DNA of 64,000 nt from Magnetococcus sp. PR-3 (GTDB lineage: Bacteria > Pseudomonadota > Magnetococcia > Magnetococcales > Magnetococcaceae): assembly GCF_036689865.1 (NCBI RefSeq), contig NZ_JBAHUQ010000022.1, forward strand, positions 1 to 64,000. The letters run 5' to 3'. Within the stretch, counting starts at the first letter, position 1. Each line of letters opens with the position of its first letter. Under the pieces are notes generated by a model. The model had not been told where the DNA came from and did no database searches. It saw nothing but the letters and a program-made list of their open reading frames with translations. The position numbers and the translations under genes were made by a program. Below, one piece after another: positions 36,781-46,050 of this stretch.

Positions 36781-36809
36781 AAGGGGGGCTCTTTAGCCCC
36801 CCTTTTTTT
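36781..36809 (+). terminator. Rho-independent terminator after serA
   Basis: Eight-bp stem (GGGGGGCT 36783-36790 with AGCCCCCC 36795-36802), CTTT loop and seven T residues. Confidence 0.9.
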
Positions 36810-36878
36810 GGGCGGTGGCGTATCTTTTGCTTGGAAGAAAAGGTGGAATTTTCTTAGCTCAAACCATTAGAGGTTATC

Positions 36879-38879
36879 ATGTCCGGTGTATCCGAAGGGG
36901 TCAAACAACAGCTTATGGAACTGCTCACTCAGCTTTCCATGCATGTTCAGGCTGCTAGGCTGGATGAAGCTCGGGTACTTATGGAACAGCTCTATCAAGA
37001 TTATGGGCATATTCCGAATGTTTTAGAGGTCGTTGGGAAAAGTGCTGCAGCTTTAGCTATGTGGGATCGCGCCACCGTATTTTTTGACTCCTTGGTCAAG
37101 CTGGAGCCCAATAATGTACAGGCTTGGCAGGATTACACCGAGTCTTCGATCAACCAAAAAGCCTATCCACAGGCCCTAAAAGCCCTAAGCCATTTGCGTT
37201 CATTGGGGGAAGATAGCGTATATACGCGCTATCAAACGGCTTTGGTGCTTTCCAATATGCAGCAGGAAAATCTGGCACTTAAGCTTTTATCATCATTGGT
37301 TGAAGAGGTTGAAGAGGCGCTCTATGTCAAAGTGGTTGGCCTTATGGGGCTTATCTTTGAGCGCTTAAATTATAAGGTTATGATGCGGGCGTGTCATCAA
37401 ACGTATGGCCAGCTAACGGGTCAGACGATTGACTTATCCCGCTTTTCCGGGCGGTTTTTTCTGACGGAGCAGGCTGCAAGAGATGCGGCAGAAAAGCATG
37501 AAATGGTGGAGCTTAGCCGCTCAGCCAGTATGCCTAGAATCTGCTATGCCTATGGCCAACCTCAGCCGGATGATCCCCCCAATTTGATCTTGCTCTCTAA
37601 AGAGATTACAGAGAATGTGGACTTCTATCAAAATGGGCGGGTAGCACAACCTGATCATGTTTGGTTTGACTACAGTGACCGTGGGCAGTTGTTGCAAGCC
37701 CTTAATATTGGGCATTTTATTACCAGCGGGTATGTTGCACGTAAACAGATCCTTACCGCGCTTTGTCAATACGCCAAAGAGCAGGTGCCAGCCTATGATG
37801 CCAACCAGCCGTTGCGTATTTTTATGCGCACATCAATTTATACCGAGGTGATGCAGTACAGTTCAAAAAATCTGGCTAAGGCGCTTCAGGATCTCGGGCA
37901 TGTTGTGCAACTGTATCATGAGCAAGATGCTTATGATGTTCACTCCATTTGTTATCCGCCATATGTTCCAATATATCAAGAATTTAACCCGCACGCTTCC
38001 ATCTATATTAACCAGCTCCAAAGTAGCCATATGCATGATGATAGTGTCAATATCATTTGGTGGCAGGATCGTATGCCCATTTTTGATAACAATGAACAAG
38101 TTGAGTGGCGGGAGAATGATATTAATCTCTCCCCTTATCCTCAGATGGATGGGCTACTAGAGAAGCTTCAAGCGCCTAATATACAGCGCCAAGATTTTTG
38201 CTTTGATGAAAGCGCGTTCTACTGTGAGAAGCCGCTGGAAACACGTAAAAAGGCCATATTTATCGGATCATCTTATGCCAGGTCGGTGGTTGATGAACCT
38301 GAATATACGCCCATGATTGAAGCCTGTGTAGAGAGGTTTAAGGCAGGTTTGCCGTTGGATCATGATTTCTGTATGAGCTATAAGGAACGCGATAATCTAG
38401 ATCTATTGGCCGCTCTAAATAAAATCCCCAACTATGTCGTACGGGATATGAGTGTGGCTTGGTTTTGCCAGCATGCTCAGGCTGCCGGGTATGAGGTGGA
38501 AGTCTATGGGCGGGATTGGGATATGCACCCGGAAGTTGCCCCTTTCTTTAAAGGGGAGTTACCTCATGGAGAGGCACTGGCTGAGGTCTACAATGAGGCT
38601 CGCTATGCCTTGTCTGCATTAAATGGTGCCATACGCTCACAGCGTTTGGCTGAGCTCTCGGCCTGTGGGGCCATTCCTATTGTATATGATGCAGGGTCGG
38701 TTGCAGAGCGTCCAGAGCAAGAGCAGGGTTGCCTGTTCTACCAAACCGAAGCGCAAATGGCCCAGCTGTTTGGGCAGGTGCCCACGGTTGAACCAACAAA
38801 AGTTGCTGACTCTGCCCGCTACAGTGAAATGGCTAAGCGGGTGGAGCGGATGATTCGCCAGCGGTATGAGAACCGGTAA
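36879..38879 (+). CDS. TPR protein with CgeB-like glycosyltransferase domain
   Basis: 666 aa. Residues ~10-180 are TPR-like helical repeats (LDEARVLMEQLYQDYGHIP; MWDRATVFFDSLVKLEPNN). The middle is a unique region rich in Tyr/His/Asp (~190-480). The C-terminal ~500-650 resembles the Glyco_trans_1_2/CgeB domain: GYEVEVYGRDWDMHP, LAEVYNEARYALSALNGAIRSQRLAELSACGAIPIVYD. It probably transfers a sugar in surface polysaccharide or glycoprotein assembly; donor and acceptor are unknown. GAGG precedes the ATG. The stop codon directly abuts the convergent rfbF stop, and the nearby sugar operon supports the role. Confidence 0.78.
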   Translation: MSGVSEGVKQQLMELLTQLSMHVQAARLDEARVLMEQLYQDYGHIPNVLEVVGKSAAALAMWDRATVFFDSLVKLEPNNVQAWQDYTESSINQKAYPQALKALSHLRSLGEDSVYTRYQTALVLSNMQQENLALKLLSSLVEEVEEALYVKVVGLMGLIFERLNYKVMMRACHQTYGQLTGQTIDLSRFSGRFFLTEQAARDAAEKHEMVELSRSASMPRICYAYGQPQPDDPPNLILLSKEITENVDFYQNGRVAQPDHVWFDYSDRGQLLQALNIGHFITSGYVARKQILTALCQYAKEQVPAYDANQPLRIFMRTSIYTEVMQYSSKNLAKALQDLGHVVQLYHEQDAYDVHSICYPPYVPIYQEFNPHASIYINQLQSSHMHDDSVNIIWWQDRMPIFDNNEQVEWRENDINLSPYPQMDGLLEKLQAPNIQRQDFCFDESAFYCEKPLETRKKAIFIGSSYARSVVDEPEYTPMIEACVERFKAGLPLDHDFCMSYKERDNLDLLAALNKIPNYVVRDMSVAWFCQHAQAAGYEVEVYGRDWDMHPEVAPFFKGELPHGEALAEVYNEARYALSALNGAIRSQRLAELSACGAIPIVYDAGSVAERPEQEQGCLFYQTEAQMAQLFGQVPTVEPTKVADSARYSEMAKRVERMIRQRYENR

Positions 38880-39662
38880 TTACCAACAGCGCCATGGGGC
38901 TTCATTACGGTCCCACAAGCCATTTAGATAATCGTTGTCACGGAGGGTGTCCATGCATGCCCAGAAGCCGTGATGACGGTGTACCATGAGCTCTTCTTGG
39001 CTTGCCAACGCTTCTAGAGGGCCATATTCCAGGTCACAGTTTTCTTCATCCTGCAGATGCTTAAAAAAATCACGGTTGAAGACAAAAAAACCACCATTGA
39101 CCAAATCCCCTTCACCTTGTGGTTTTTCAAAGAAGGCAGAGACTCGATTATCAGGTTCGATCTCTAATTTCCCAAAGCGGGCTATGGGGTTAACGCCAGT
39201 TACTGTAGCCATTTTGCCATGGCTGTTATGAAATTTTTGAAGCGCATGCAGATCCACATTGGAGAGACCGTCACCATAGGTCACCATAAATTGATCCCCT
39301 TCTACAAAGCGCTCCACCCGTTTTAAACGGGCACCCTTGCGTGCGCTATCTCCCGTATGCACCAGTGTTACCGTCCAGTCCCGTTCATCATGATGTTGGT
39401 CATGCACGTGGTAGTGGCCTGGTTTGCCCAACGCAACGGTCACATTGCTGTTCATCAAGTCATAATGGAGAAAATAATCTTTGATGATATCCCCTTTGTA
39501 GCCCAGCGCTAAGATGAAATGCTTAATGCCAAAATGCGCATAATATTTCATGATATGCCACAGGATCGGCCGCCCCCCAATGGGGACCATGGGCTTGGGG
39601 CGAAATTCAGTCTCTTCTCGTAGTCTGGTACCCAGACCACCGCATAGAATCACCAACTGCAT
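38880..39662 (-). CDS. rfbF: Glucose-1-phosphate cytidylyltransferase
   Basis: 260-aa nucleotidyltransferase. LCGGLGTRLREETEFRPKPM is the RfbF signature, with PIGGRPILWHIMKYYAHFG, TYGDGLSNVDL and FWACMDTLRDNDYLN. It makes CDP-glucose from CTP and glucose-1-phosphate, the entry to CDP-6-deoxy sugars. It is the last gene of a five-gene minus-strand unit. The CDP-glucose 4,6-dehydratase (RfbG) that usually adjoins is not obvious; one of the two SDR genes upstream would have to fill that step, or rfbG lies elsewhere. Confidence 0.95.
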   Translation of the reverse strand: MQLVILCGGLGTRLREETEFRPKPMVPIGGRPILWHIMKYYAHFGIKHFILALGYKGDIIKDYFLHYDLMNSNVTVALGKPGHYHVHDQHHDERDWTVTLVHTGDSARKGARLKRVERFVEGDQFMVTYGDGLSNVDLHALQKFHNSHGKMATVTGVNPIARFGKLEIEPDNRVSAFFEKPQGEGDLVNGGFFVFNRDFFKHLQDEENCDLEYGPLEALASQEELMVHRHHGFWACMDTLRDNDYLNGLWDRNEAPWRCW

Positions 39663-39687
39663 GGCGTCTTACCTATCTAATTTATGG

Positions 39688-40227
39688 TCACAGGGCCTGG
39701 GCCAACATAGGCAATTCAGCATCCTTGGCGGAGAGAATGGCGATGTCAGGGTGAGGCCATTGAATGCCCACTTTGGGATCATTCCACAAAAAACCAGCTT
39801 GAGCCTGGGGATGATAGTTACTGCCCATCTGATAGTGCACCAAGGTATCATCCTCCAGGGTCTGAAAGCCATGGGCAACGCCATTTGGTATGTAGAGCGT
39901 GCAGGGGTTGCTGGCTTCCAGGGTTATACCGAGCCACTGTCCATAACTGGGGGCATTTGGGCGTAAATCAACCAGTACATCAAACAGGCTCCCTTGTAGG
40001 CAGCTGACCAGTTTGATCTCCCCATGGGGGGGGTGTTGAAAGTGCATGCCCCTTAGGGTGCCACGGTGGTGATTCAAGGAGAGGTTGCTTTGGGGCCAGT
40101 GGGTGTTAAGCCCAGCTTCTTTAAAGTGTGCCTCACAGTAACTGCGGGCAAAGTAACCCCGTGAATCTTCCAGGCGTTTAAGGGGGATGCGATACGCCCC
40201 CTCTAGGGCTAACGGTTCAAAGTTCAT
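39688..40227 (-). CDS. rfbC: dTDP-4-dehydrorhamnose 3,5-epimerase-like protein (RmlC family)
   Basis: 179-aa cupin of the RmlC family. DSRGYFARSYCEAHF, GTLRGMHFQ (catalytic His), LFDVLVDLRPNAPSYGQW, IPNGVAHGFQTL and GFLWNDPKVGIQWP follow the family order. It epimerises 4-keto-6-deoxy sugar nucleotides at C3/C5. The active-site Tyr segment (HYQMGSNYHP) differs from the standard YKTTDYY, so a non-rhamnose substrate in the CDP-sugar operon is plausible, though it could also complement the distant rfbAB. The ATG at 40227 overlaps the preceding gene by 11 nt; an upstream in-frame start at 40269 is unlikely. Confidence 0.82.
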   Translation of the reverse strand: MNFEPLALEGAYRIPLKRLEDSRGYFARSYCEAHFKEAGLNTHWPQSNLSLNHHRGTLRGMHFQHPPHGEIKLVSCLQGSLFDVLVDLRPNAPSYGQWLGITLEASNPCTLYIPNGVAHGFQTLEDDTLVHYQMGSNYHPQAQAGFLWNDPKVGIQWPHPDIAILSAKDAELPMLAQAL

Positions 40228-41461
40228 GGTTAGGTGAAACCACCTGTGTGTGGGGGATGGGGATAACAAATTCGCCTCCCCATTCCTCGATATATCTCAT
40301 CTGCTGCATGATCTCATCTTTTAAATTCCATGGCAGAATAAGTAGATAGTCGGGCTTGGTACGGCGTATTTCTTCCGGATCTTTTACGGGAATACGTGAT
40401 CCGGGTAGCCAGCGGTTCTGTTTGTGGGGGTTGCGGTCTACCACGTAGGAGAGGTGTACTCCGTATATGCCGCAGTAGTTAAGCAGTGTGTTGCCTTTGG
40501 CCGCAGCACCATAGCCAACCACACTTTTACCTTGGGCATGCGCCATCGCCAAAAAACGGATTAGACTCTCTTTGGCTTGGGTGGCTTTTTCTCCCAAGGT
40601 GGCATACCACTCTGGATCAAACAGGCCAGCTTGGCGCTCTTTGCTCAACAGTTTGTGAACCGACGGTTCTGGTTTGATACGGGTTTGACGTTTTTTGGCA
40701 AACACACGTAAAGATCCACCGTGTGTGGAGAGCTCTTCTACATGAAATAGGGTCAAACCATGTGTGGCAAAAAGATACTCGACGGCAGCTAATGAGAGGT
40801 AGGCGTAGTGTTCATGATAGATGGTATCAAACTGTACCTGCTGCATAAGGTTCAGGAGGTGGGGAAACTCCATGGTCAACAGGCCATCTGGATTAAGCAG
40901 GTGTGCCAAGCCTGAAACAAAGTCGTTGATATCGGGCACATGGGCTAGAACATTGTTCCCTACCAACAGATCTGCACCGTAGCCCGCCTGTTGTAACGTC
41001 TGGGCCAGAGATAACCCAAAAAAATCCCGGCGGCAGGGTATCCCCAGCTCTTCGGCCGCGTTCGCCACGCTATCGCATGGTTCAACACCTAATACCTTGA
41101 TCCCAGCCTCTTTAAAGTGACGGAGCAGGTAGCCATCGTTACTGGCCACTTCAACAACTTGGTGATCAGGGGTTAACCCTTGTTGCGCAATGATCTGCTC
41201 TGCATAGGTTTTGGCGTGGGCCACCCAGCTATCCGAATAAGATGAAAAATAGACATAATCATTCCGAAACAGGCTGTCTGCTGGTGGCTCATAAACGGAC
41301 TGTGCCATCAGGCAGTGTTGGCACACCATAACTTTAAGGGGATAGTCCTGTTCGGCTTGATCAACCTTCTCCAAGAGGTCATTGGCAGGGGGCATGTTGC
41401 CCAGATCGATCATAGTATGGTTGAGATCGGCCCCACAAACCCGGCACTGCTGGCGAAGCAT
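40217..41461 (-). CDS. Sugar-nucleotide C-methyltransferase (TylC3-like)
   Basis: 414 aa. An N-terminal zinc-binding domain (CRVCG and CQHC pairs) with LGNMPPANDLL is followed by a SAM domain (VVEVASNDGYLLRHFKEAGI; FDTIYHEHYAYLSL with the catalytic His/Tyr region). The C-terminal domain has VVGYGAAAKGNTLLNYCGI. This is the layout of C-3 methyltransferases that make branched deoxysugars. The ATG at 41461 shares one base with the stop of the preceding SDR gene (TAATG). With rfbF and the epimerase it suggests a C-methylated CDP-deoxysugar. The product is inferred. Confidence 0.87.
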   Translation of the reverse strand: MLRQQCRVCGADLNHTMIDLGNMPPANDLLEKVDQAEQDYPLKVMVCQHCLMAQSVYEPPADSLFRNDYVYFSSYSDSWVAHAKTYAEQIIAQQGLTPDHQVVEVASNDGYLLRHFKEAGIKVLGVEPCDSVANAAEELGIPCRRDFFGLSLAQTLQQAGYGADLLVGNNVLAHVPDINDFVSGLAHLLNPDGLLTMEFPHLLNLMQQVQFDTIYHEHYAYLSLAAVEYLFATHGLTLFHVEELSTHGGSLRVFAKKRQTRIKPEPSVHKLLSKERQAGLFDPEWYATLGEKATQAKESLIRFLAMAHAQGKSVVGYGAAAKGNTLLNYCGIYGVHLSYVVDRNPHKQNRWLPGSRIPVKDPEEIRRTKPDYLLILPWNLKDEIMQQMRYIEEWGGEFVIPIPHTQVVSPNHEL

Positions 41462-42507
41462 TAGCGCTCGCTCCAGTTAAGTTGGGCATCCAAACGGCCT
41501 GTTTGTTGATGGTTTCTCAACATGTTCAAACGCATAAAAGGGCCGTCACGGAAGTTTTTCTGATCAAAACTCATCTGATCCAACCCCGCTTTTAAGCCCT
41601 CAATGGCCTGTTCAAGATGGACCTGGGGCTGATGATCGGGGGCCAGTTGCCGATATTTGGCAAAACTTACTCGGTAGGAGCGTTTATCCGGCGCGGCTTG
41701 GGTGTTGATCTCTACATCGGTCCCAGGGAGCACATCTGCAACGGCTTTGGCCAAATCTTTGACCTGGTGGTTCCAATCGTCTCGACCAACATTGACCGCC
41801 ACAAAGGGCCCCATCTCAGTTTCACGTTGTAAGGCCCAGGCCATGGCTCTGGACATATCTTCTACATGTATCAAGGGGCGCCATGGTGTGCCATCGCTGA
41901 GGATCTCAATACGTCCTGTGGTGTGTGCGGTTGCCACAAAATCATTTAGCACCAGGTCCAGACGCAAACGATCACTCCAGCCACAAGCGGTTCCAAAGCG
42001 CAGGGCGGTGACACAAAAGTCATCACTGGCCAGGGTTTGTAAATCTTGTTCAGAAGCGACTTTGGAACGAGCATAGGCGGTTAAGGGGTCCAGTGATGAT
42101 GTTTCATCCCGGAGATCCTGATCCGAAGCGCCATACATGCTGCAGCTGGAAGCAAAGACAAAGTGTTTAACCCCGGCCTCCCGTGCCAAACGGGCAATAC
42201 GCAGGGTGCCTGCACGGTTAATAAGATCCGTGACCTGCTCAAAGGCCTTGCCCATAGGGTCGTTAGAGATTGCGGCGAGATGAATAACCCCGTCAATACC
42301 TTGGAACATGGTGTGGCTGCAGTTACGAACATCCCCATACCACTGCTGGTCCAGTTGAATCTCCGGTAGGGCAAAAGGGGTGGTCAGAGCATGCGCAAAG
42401 TACCCTCGATCCAGCCCAATCAATTGGGCACCGGGGTAAGCTTGACGGAGGTGCGAGATAAGAACAGGGCCGATGTAACCCATGTTGCCTGTGATCAGAA
42501 AACGCAC
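41461..42507 (-). CDS. NAD-dependent epimerase/dehydratase family protein (SDR)
   Basis: 348-aa extended SDR. The Rossmann motif is TGNMGYIG (near 6-13), with HLAAISNDPMGKAFEQ, FASSCSMYGASDQD and catalytic YARSK in TAYARSKVASEQ. WRPLIHVEDMSRAMAWAL is a sugar-nucleotide SDR feature. It probably oxidises, epimerises or dehydrates a nucleotide sugar with the neighbouring methyltransferase and epimerase. The start is a GTG at 42507 with AGGAG in good position. It lies 9 nt after the preceding SDR gene and overlaps the next gene by one base. The exact reaction is not known. Confidence 0.85.
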   Translation of the reverse strand: MRFLITGNMGYIGPVLISHLRQAYPGAQLIGLDRGYFAHALTTPFALPEIQLDQQWYGDVRNCSHTMFQGIDGVIHLAAISNDPMGKAFEQVTDLINRAGTLRIARLAREAGVKHFVFASSCSMYGASDQDLRDETSSLDPLTAYARSKVASEQDLQTLASDDFCVTALRFGTACGWSDRLRLDLVLNDFVATAHTTGRIEILSDGTPWRPLIHVEDMSRAMAWALQRETEMGPFVAVNVGRDDWNHQVKDLAKAVADVLPGTDVEINTQAAPDKRSYRVSFAKYRQLAPDHQPQVHLEQAIEGLKAGLDQMSFDQKNFRDGPFMRLNMLRNHQQTGRLDAQLNWSER

Positions 42508-42516
42508 AGCAAACTC

Positions 42517-43425
42517 CTAACAGCCATGTTTATGAAACGCGTGGATCGCCTGCTGCCAATCCCCTTCTCCTGGGTTGGCCAAATAGCGAGAGAGGGTTTC
42601 TCGTACAGTCAGTGGCTGGACACCGCTTCTTTGAATGGTTACTTCAGGATCAATGGTGAACGGTTGGCTATTGGAAGGACCAACGGTTATGGTGGCATGA
42701 CTGCCGGTTTGATCAATTAAAAATTGTACAGTTTCGCGTATGGAACATGGCTCACTGGCGGCAAAGGGGAGAATTTCAACCCCGTGGGTGGGGTCAAGCA
42801 GCAGCTGCCGAATAAGTTCACTGAGAGCGTCCAGATGTACCGTGTTATTAAAGGCTGCATCGGCGTTATGGATCGGAATGGTCATGTTCTGCAGGACACG
42901 CCCATAAACATTGCAGAGCCAGGGGGTGACCGCTTGGGGGCCTAAGACACCGGGTAACCGCAGGATAGAGCTGTGCATGTGATCCTGGCACTGCTCAAGA
43001 AGAACCTCCCCTTGGCGTTTGGATCGACCGTAGGGTGAGGCATCCTGTATCGGTGTTTGTGCATCAACACGGGGTTGGCTGATATGTCCATAGACCGAGA
43101 CAGATGAGAGGAAAATAAAGTGCGCGACCCCATTTTCCAGCGCGTATTGGCGTAAGTTCTCAGTGGCAACAACATTATCCCGTTGAAAATCATCATCGTT
43201 CACGCTGGGGGCAGGTGAGCGCGCTGCCGTATGAATGATGGCATCAAATTTTGGGACGTTCTGAAGCTTGATGGGTGTGCTGAGATCTTGTTGGTGCCAT
43301 GTAATGGCCGCAGAAAAATGAAGAGGGCGACGGCTAATAGCATGAACATCAAACCCTTGCTGAGCCAAGTAAATGGCCAACTTTGAGCCAATAAAGCCAC
43401 CTGCACCTGTTAAAAGAAGCTTCAT
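42517..43425 (-). CDS. NAD-dependent epimerase/dehydratase family protein (SDR), first gene of sugar operon
   Basis: 302-aa extended SDR with GAGGFIG (7-13), IIHTAARSPAPSVNDDDF, FLSSVSVYGH and catalytic YGRSK (ASPYGRSKRQGE). It resembles UDP-glucose 4-epimerase-like and 4-reductase-like enzymes that act late in deoxysugar pathways. The start is the ATG at 43425; an in-frame start at 43464 would add an unconserved leader. It heads the minus-strand unit of two SDRs, C-methyltransferase, epimerase and rfbF. The substrate is unknown. Confidence 0.83.
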   Translation of the reverse strand: MKLLLTGAGGFIGSKLAIYLAQQGFDVHAISRRPLHFSAAITWHQQDLSTPIKLQNVPKFDAIIHTAARSPAPSVNDDDFQRDNVVATENLRQYALENGVAHFIFLSSVSVYGHISQPRVDAQTPIQDASPYGRSKRQGEVLLEQCQDHMHSSILRLPGVLGPQAVTPWLCNVYGRVLQNMTIPIHNADAAFNNTVHLDALSELIRQLLLDPTHGVEILPFAASEPCSIRETVQFLIDQTGSHATITVGPSNSQPFTIDPEVTIQRSGVQPLTVRETLSRYLANPGEGDWQQAIHAFHKHGC

Positions 43426-43608
43426 GCGTGCCACGATCCAGTGGGTTCGCTTAATGGAGACCAATAACTGTCTACAGCGTTGAAAGAGCCCATGCTTGCA
43501 AGGTCTACTTCAGTTCTATGCATAATCGGCTCTAAGCGTGCCATAAAAAGGGTGAAATTCATTTCAAGCGCATGTTAACACAACGACTCATTCTAGGTAA
43601 ATTGCTTC

Positions 43609-44559
43609 TCACCCCTCGTAGAATAAGAAAAACATGTAGGGGTTGCTTCCAACATTAGAGAACAGTAGATCCAACAGTACGGAAAAGGTTAACCAAATCC
43701 AGAGTGCTTTTTGAACAAGATGTTGTGCTTCATCAATGGCCTTGCCGCTGGCGGATTGCCCAAAACCCAACTGTGGTCGCTCTTTGGTATGGCCATGGTA
43801 CTGTGCTGTACCGCCTAAGATTACGCCGATGGCACCTGCACCTGCCGCCATAACAACACCTGGGTTTACACCATTCCAATGCTTGGCTTGGGTTGTTATG
43901 GCCTGCCAAGCTGGTCGCGTATGGCCAGCCAGCATATAACAGAGTGCTGTGAGCCGGGCTGGTACATAGCCCATGAAATCATCCAGCCGAGCGGCGGTTT
44001 TACCAAACCATTCATAACGTACCGTTCGGTACCCCCACATGGCATCTAACGTGTTGACCAACCGGAACAGTAGTGCACCAGGCAACCCTAAGATGCTGAA
44101 CCAAAACAGTGTCGCAAACAGGGCATCATTACCATTTTCGAAAATGGATTCAATGGTGGCTCTGGCCACTTGAGGTTCATCCATCTTCTCAGTTTGTCGG
44201 CTCACAATACGACCCACAGCATGTCGGGCTGCAGGTAAATCTCCAGCTGTTAACGGGTTTTTAATGGCATTGGCGTGATCTTTAAGGCTTTGGTAGCCAA
44301 TGGTTAAATAGAGTAGGGGGGCTGTATAGAGCAAAGTGGCCCAGGCCGGCATGCTCGGCAGGGCCGTAAAGAATAGAGGCAGGGGTAGGATTAATAAAAG
44401 GGTGGCAAGGGTGCCTTTAAGCCATCTTTTATTGTTCTTGTTTAAGGCCTGCTCAAGGTGTTGGGCCAAATGACCAAAACCCACTAACGGATGAAACCGA
44501 GGTGGTTCTTGCAGTCCTTTATCCAACAGCAGTGCGATTGCTATACAGAGAATATCCAA
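43609..44559 (-). CDS. cbiB: Adenosylcobinamide-phosphate synthase (CbiB/CobD)
   Basis: 316-aa membrane protein. RFHPLVGFGHLAQHLE, FENGNDALFATLFWF and LDAMWGYRTVRYEWFGKTAARLDDFMGYVPARLTAL are CbiB signatures (the last spans about residues 168-203). It attaches aminopropanol (phosphate) to adenosylcobyric acid late in cobalamin synthesis. The start appears to be a TTG at 44559; no ATG fits without truncation. No other cobalamin gene is near, and no cobalamin riboswitch was recognisable upstream. Confidence 0.88.
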   Translation of the reverse strand: MDILCIAIALLLDKGLQEPPRFHPLVGFGHLAQHLEQALNKNNKRWLKGTLATLLLILPLPLFFTALPSMPAWATLLYTAPLLYLTIGYQSLKDHANAIKNPLTAGDLPAARHAVGRIVSRQTEKMDEPQVARATIESIFENGNDALFATLFWFSILGLPGALLFRLVNTLDAMWGYRTVRYEWFGKTAARLDDFMGYVPARLTALCYMLAGHTRPAWQAITTQAKHWNGVNPGVVMAAGAGAIGVILGGTAQYHGHTKERPQLGFGQSASGKAIDEAQHLVQKALWIWLTFSVLLDLLFSNVGSNPYMFFLFYEG

Positions 44560-44905
44560 AATGTGCTCACCGGTGGTGTGGTCAGAAAGCCAAAATGGTG
44601 TTGGTTGTGCGGGTTGTGACGGTTTGGTTGGTATTATTGTTGCACATTTTCATCACTCAGACCACCAACGCTATCGGGTGATCAGACTGTTATTTCTATA
44701 CGAAATAGATTGGTCTATAAACCTAAGTATGGTGTCACCACGGGGGTAGAGGTGAGAAAAGCCCGCTTGATGTTTAAAAAAGGAAGCGCGCCAAAGCACA
44801 GACCAGCCATTGATCTTTTCTAGCGGTATGGTCATCATCGGCTAAGCATACATTTGTGATCCATTTAAAGTGCTTGGAAAAGCATGCAGGTAGGAGTATT
44901 CAGTT
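44560..44905. other. Divergent intergenic region between cbiB and gmd (346 bases)
   Basis: Lies between the cbiB and gmd starts, so it must contain both promoters. I checked the minus strand for a cobalamin riboswitch box and found none. There are no convincing ORFs or hairpins. Just before gmd an AGGAG at 44892-44896 serves as its ribosome-binding site. Confidence 0.5.
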
Positions 44906-45994
44906 TTGAAAAAACGTGCGTTAATCACCGGAGTAACTGGGCAGGATGGGGCCTATCTGGCTGAATTTCTCTTGCAAAAAGGGTATGAAGTGCATGGGAT
45001 CAAACGCCGCTCTTCTCTGTATAATACCGAACGGGTTGATCACATCTATCAGGATCCCCATGTAGAAACACGGGATTTTGTCCTGCATTATGGGGACTTG
45101 TCAGACTCCACAAACCTTATTCGTATTATCCAATCCGTGCAGCCAGACGAGATCTACAACTTGGCAGCACAGAGCCATGTGGCGGTTTCGTTTGACACCC
45201 CTGAATATACGGCCAACGTGGATGCCCTGGGTACGTTGCGTATTCTAGAAGCGATCCGTGTGTTGGGGTTGGAAAAGAAGACCCGCTTTTATCAAGCCTC
45301 TACTTCAGAGCTGTTTGGTAAGGTGCAAGAGATCCCACAAAAAGAGAGCACGCCTTTTTATCCCCGCTCACCTTATGCTGTGGCTAAACTGTATGCCTAC
45401 TGGATTACCATTAACTACCGGGAAGCTTATGGTATTTATGGGTGCAACGGTATTCTGTTTAATCATGAATCCCCCAAGCGTGGTGGGACGTTCGTAACCC
45501 GCAAGATCACCCGGGCCATGAGCCGTATTAAGCTGAAAATGCAGGACTGCCTCTACCTGGGTAATATGAATGCCAAGCGTGACTGGGGCCATGCCAAAGA
45601 TTATGTAGAGATGCAATGGCTGATGCTGCAGCAGGAAAAGCCAGAAGATTATGTGATCGCGACGGGGGAACAGTACTCTGTACGGGCTTTTGTTGAGGCG
45701 GTTGGTAAAGAGTTGGATATGTCGATTCGCTGGGAAGGTGAGGGGATTGATGAAGTGGGGATTGATGAAGTCAGTGGTCAAACCATTGTACGGGTTGATC
45801 CACGTTACTTCCGTCCAACAGAGGTCGAAACTCTGCTGGGTGATCCCACACGGGCGAAAAATGAGCTGGGGTGGAAGCCTCGGATCACCTTCCAAGAGTT
45901 GGTCGAAGAGATGGTCGAAGAGGATCTTAAACTGGCCAAACGTGACCTGTTGGTTCAAGAGGGCGGGTATGAGGTCTATCCTGACTTTGAATAG
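44906..45994 (+). CDS. gmd: GDP-mannose 4,6-dehydratase
   Basis: 362-aa extended SDR. It has [56 protein letters not shown], the catalytic [10 protein letters not shown] and [18 protein letters not shown]. It converts GDP-mannose to GDP-4-keto-6-deoxymannose, precursor of GDP-fucose, GDP-rhamnose or GDP-perosamine. The start is a TTG at 44906 with AGGAG 9 nt upstream. No fcl, rmd or perA partner follows, so the end sugar is unknown. A strong bidirectional terminator follows. Confidence 0.96.
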   Translation: MKKRALITGVTGQDGAYLAEFLLQKGYEVHGIKRRSSLYNTERVDHIYQDPHVETRDFVLHYGDLSDSTNLIRIIQSVQPDEIYNLAAQSHVAVSFDTPEYTANVDALGTLRILEAIRVLGLEKKTRFYQASTSELFGKVQEIPQKESTPFYPRSPYAVAKLYAYWITINYREAYGIYGCNGILFNHESPKRGGTFVTRKITRAMSRIKLKMQDCLYLGNMNAKRDWGHAKDYVEMQWLMLQQEKPEDYVIATGEQYSVRAFVEAVGKELDMSIRWEGEGIDEVGIDEVSGQTIVRVDPRYFRPTEVETLLGDPTRAKNELGWKPRITFQELVEEMVEEDLKLAKRDLLVQEGGYEVYPDFE

Positions 45995-46016
45995 GTGATT
46001 CAATTAGGTTATGCAT

Positions 46017-46050
46017 AAAAAAGGGCTCCTCTTTGGGAGCCCTTTTTTTT
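46017..46050. terminator. Bidirectional rho-independent terminator
   Basis: Seven-bp stem (GGGCTCC 46023-46029 with GGAGCCC 46036-46042), flanked by six A and eight T residues. It serves gmd and the convergent SEL1 gene, whose stop codon overlaps the T-run. Confidence 0.9.

Noticed and set aside
36783-36809. G/C homopolymer runs as possible sequence errors
   Set aside because: They form the perfect stem of a rho-independent terminator after serA.
44560-44905. Cobalamin riboswitch upstream of cbiB
   Set aside because: No B12-box or characteristic conserved segments were found on the minus strand before the cbiB start.
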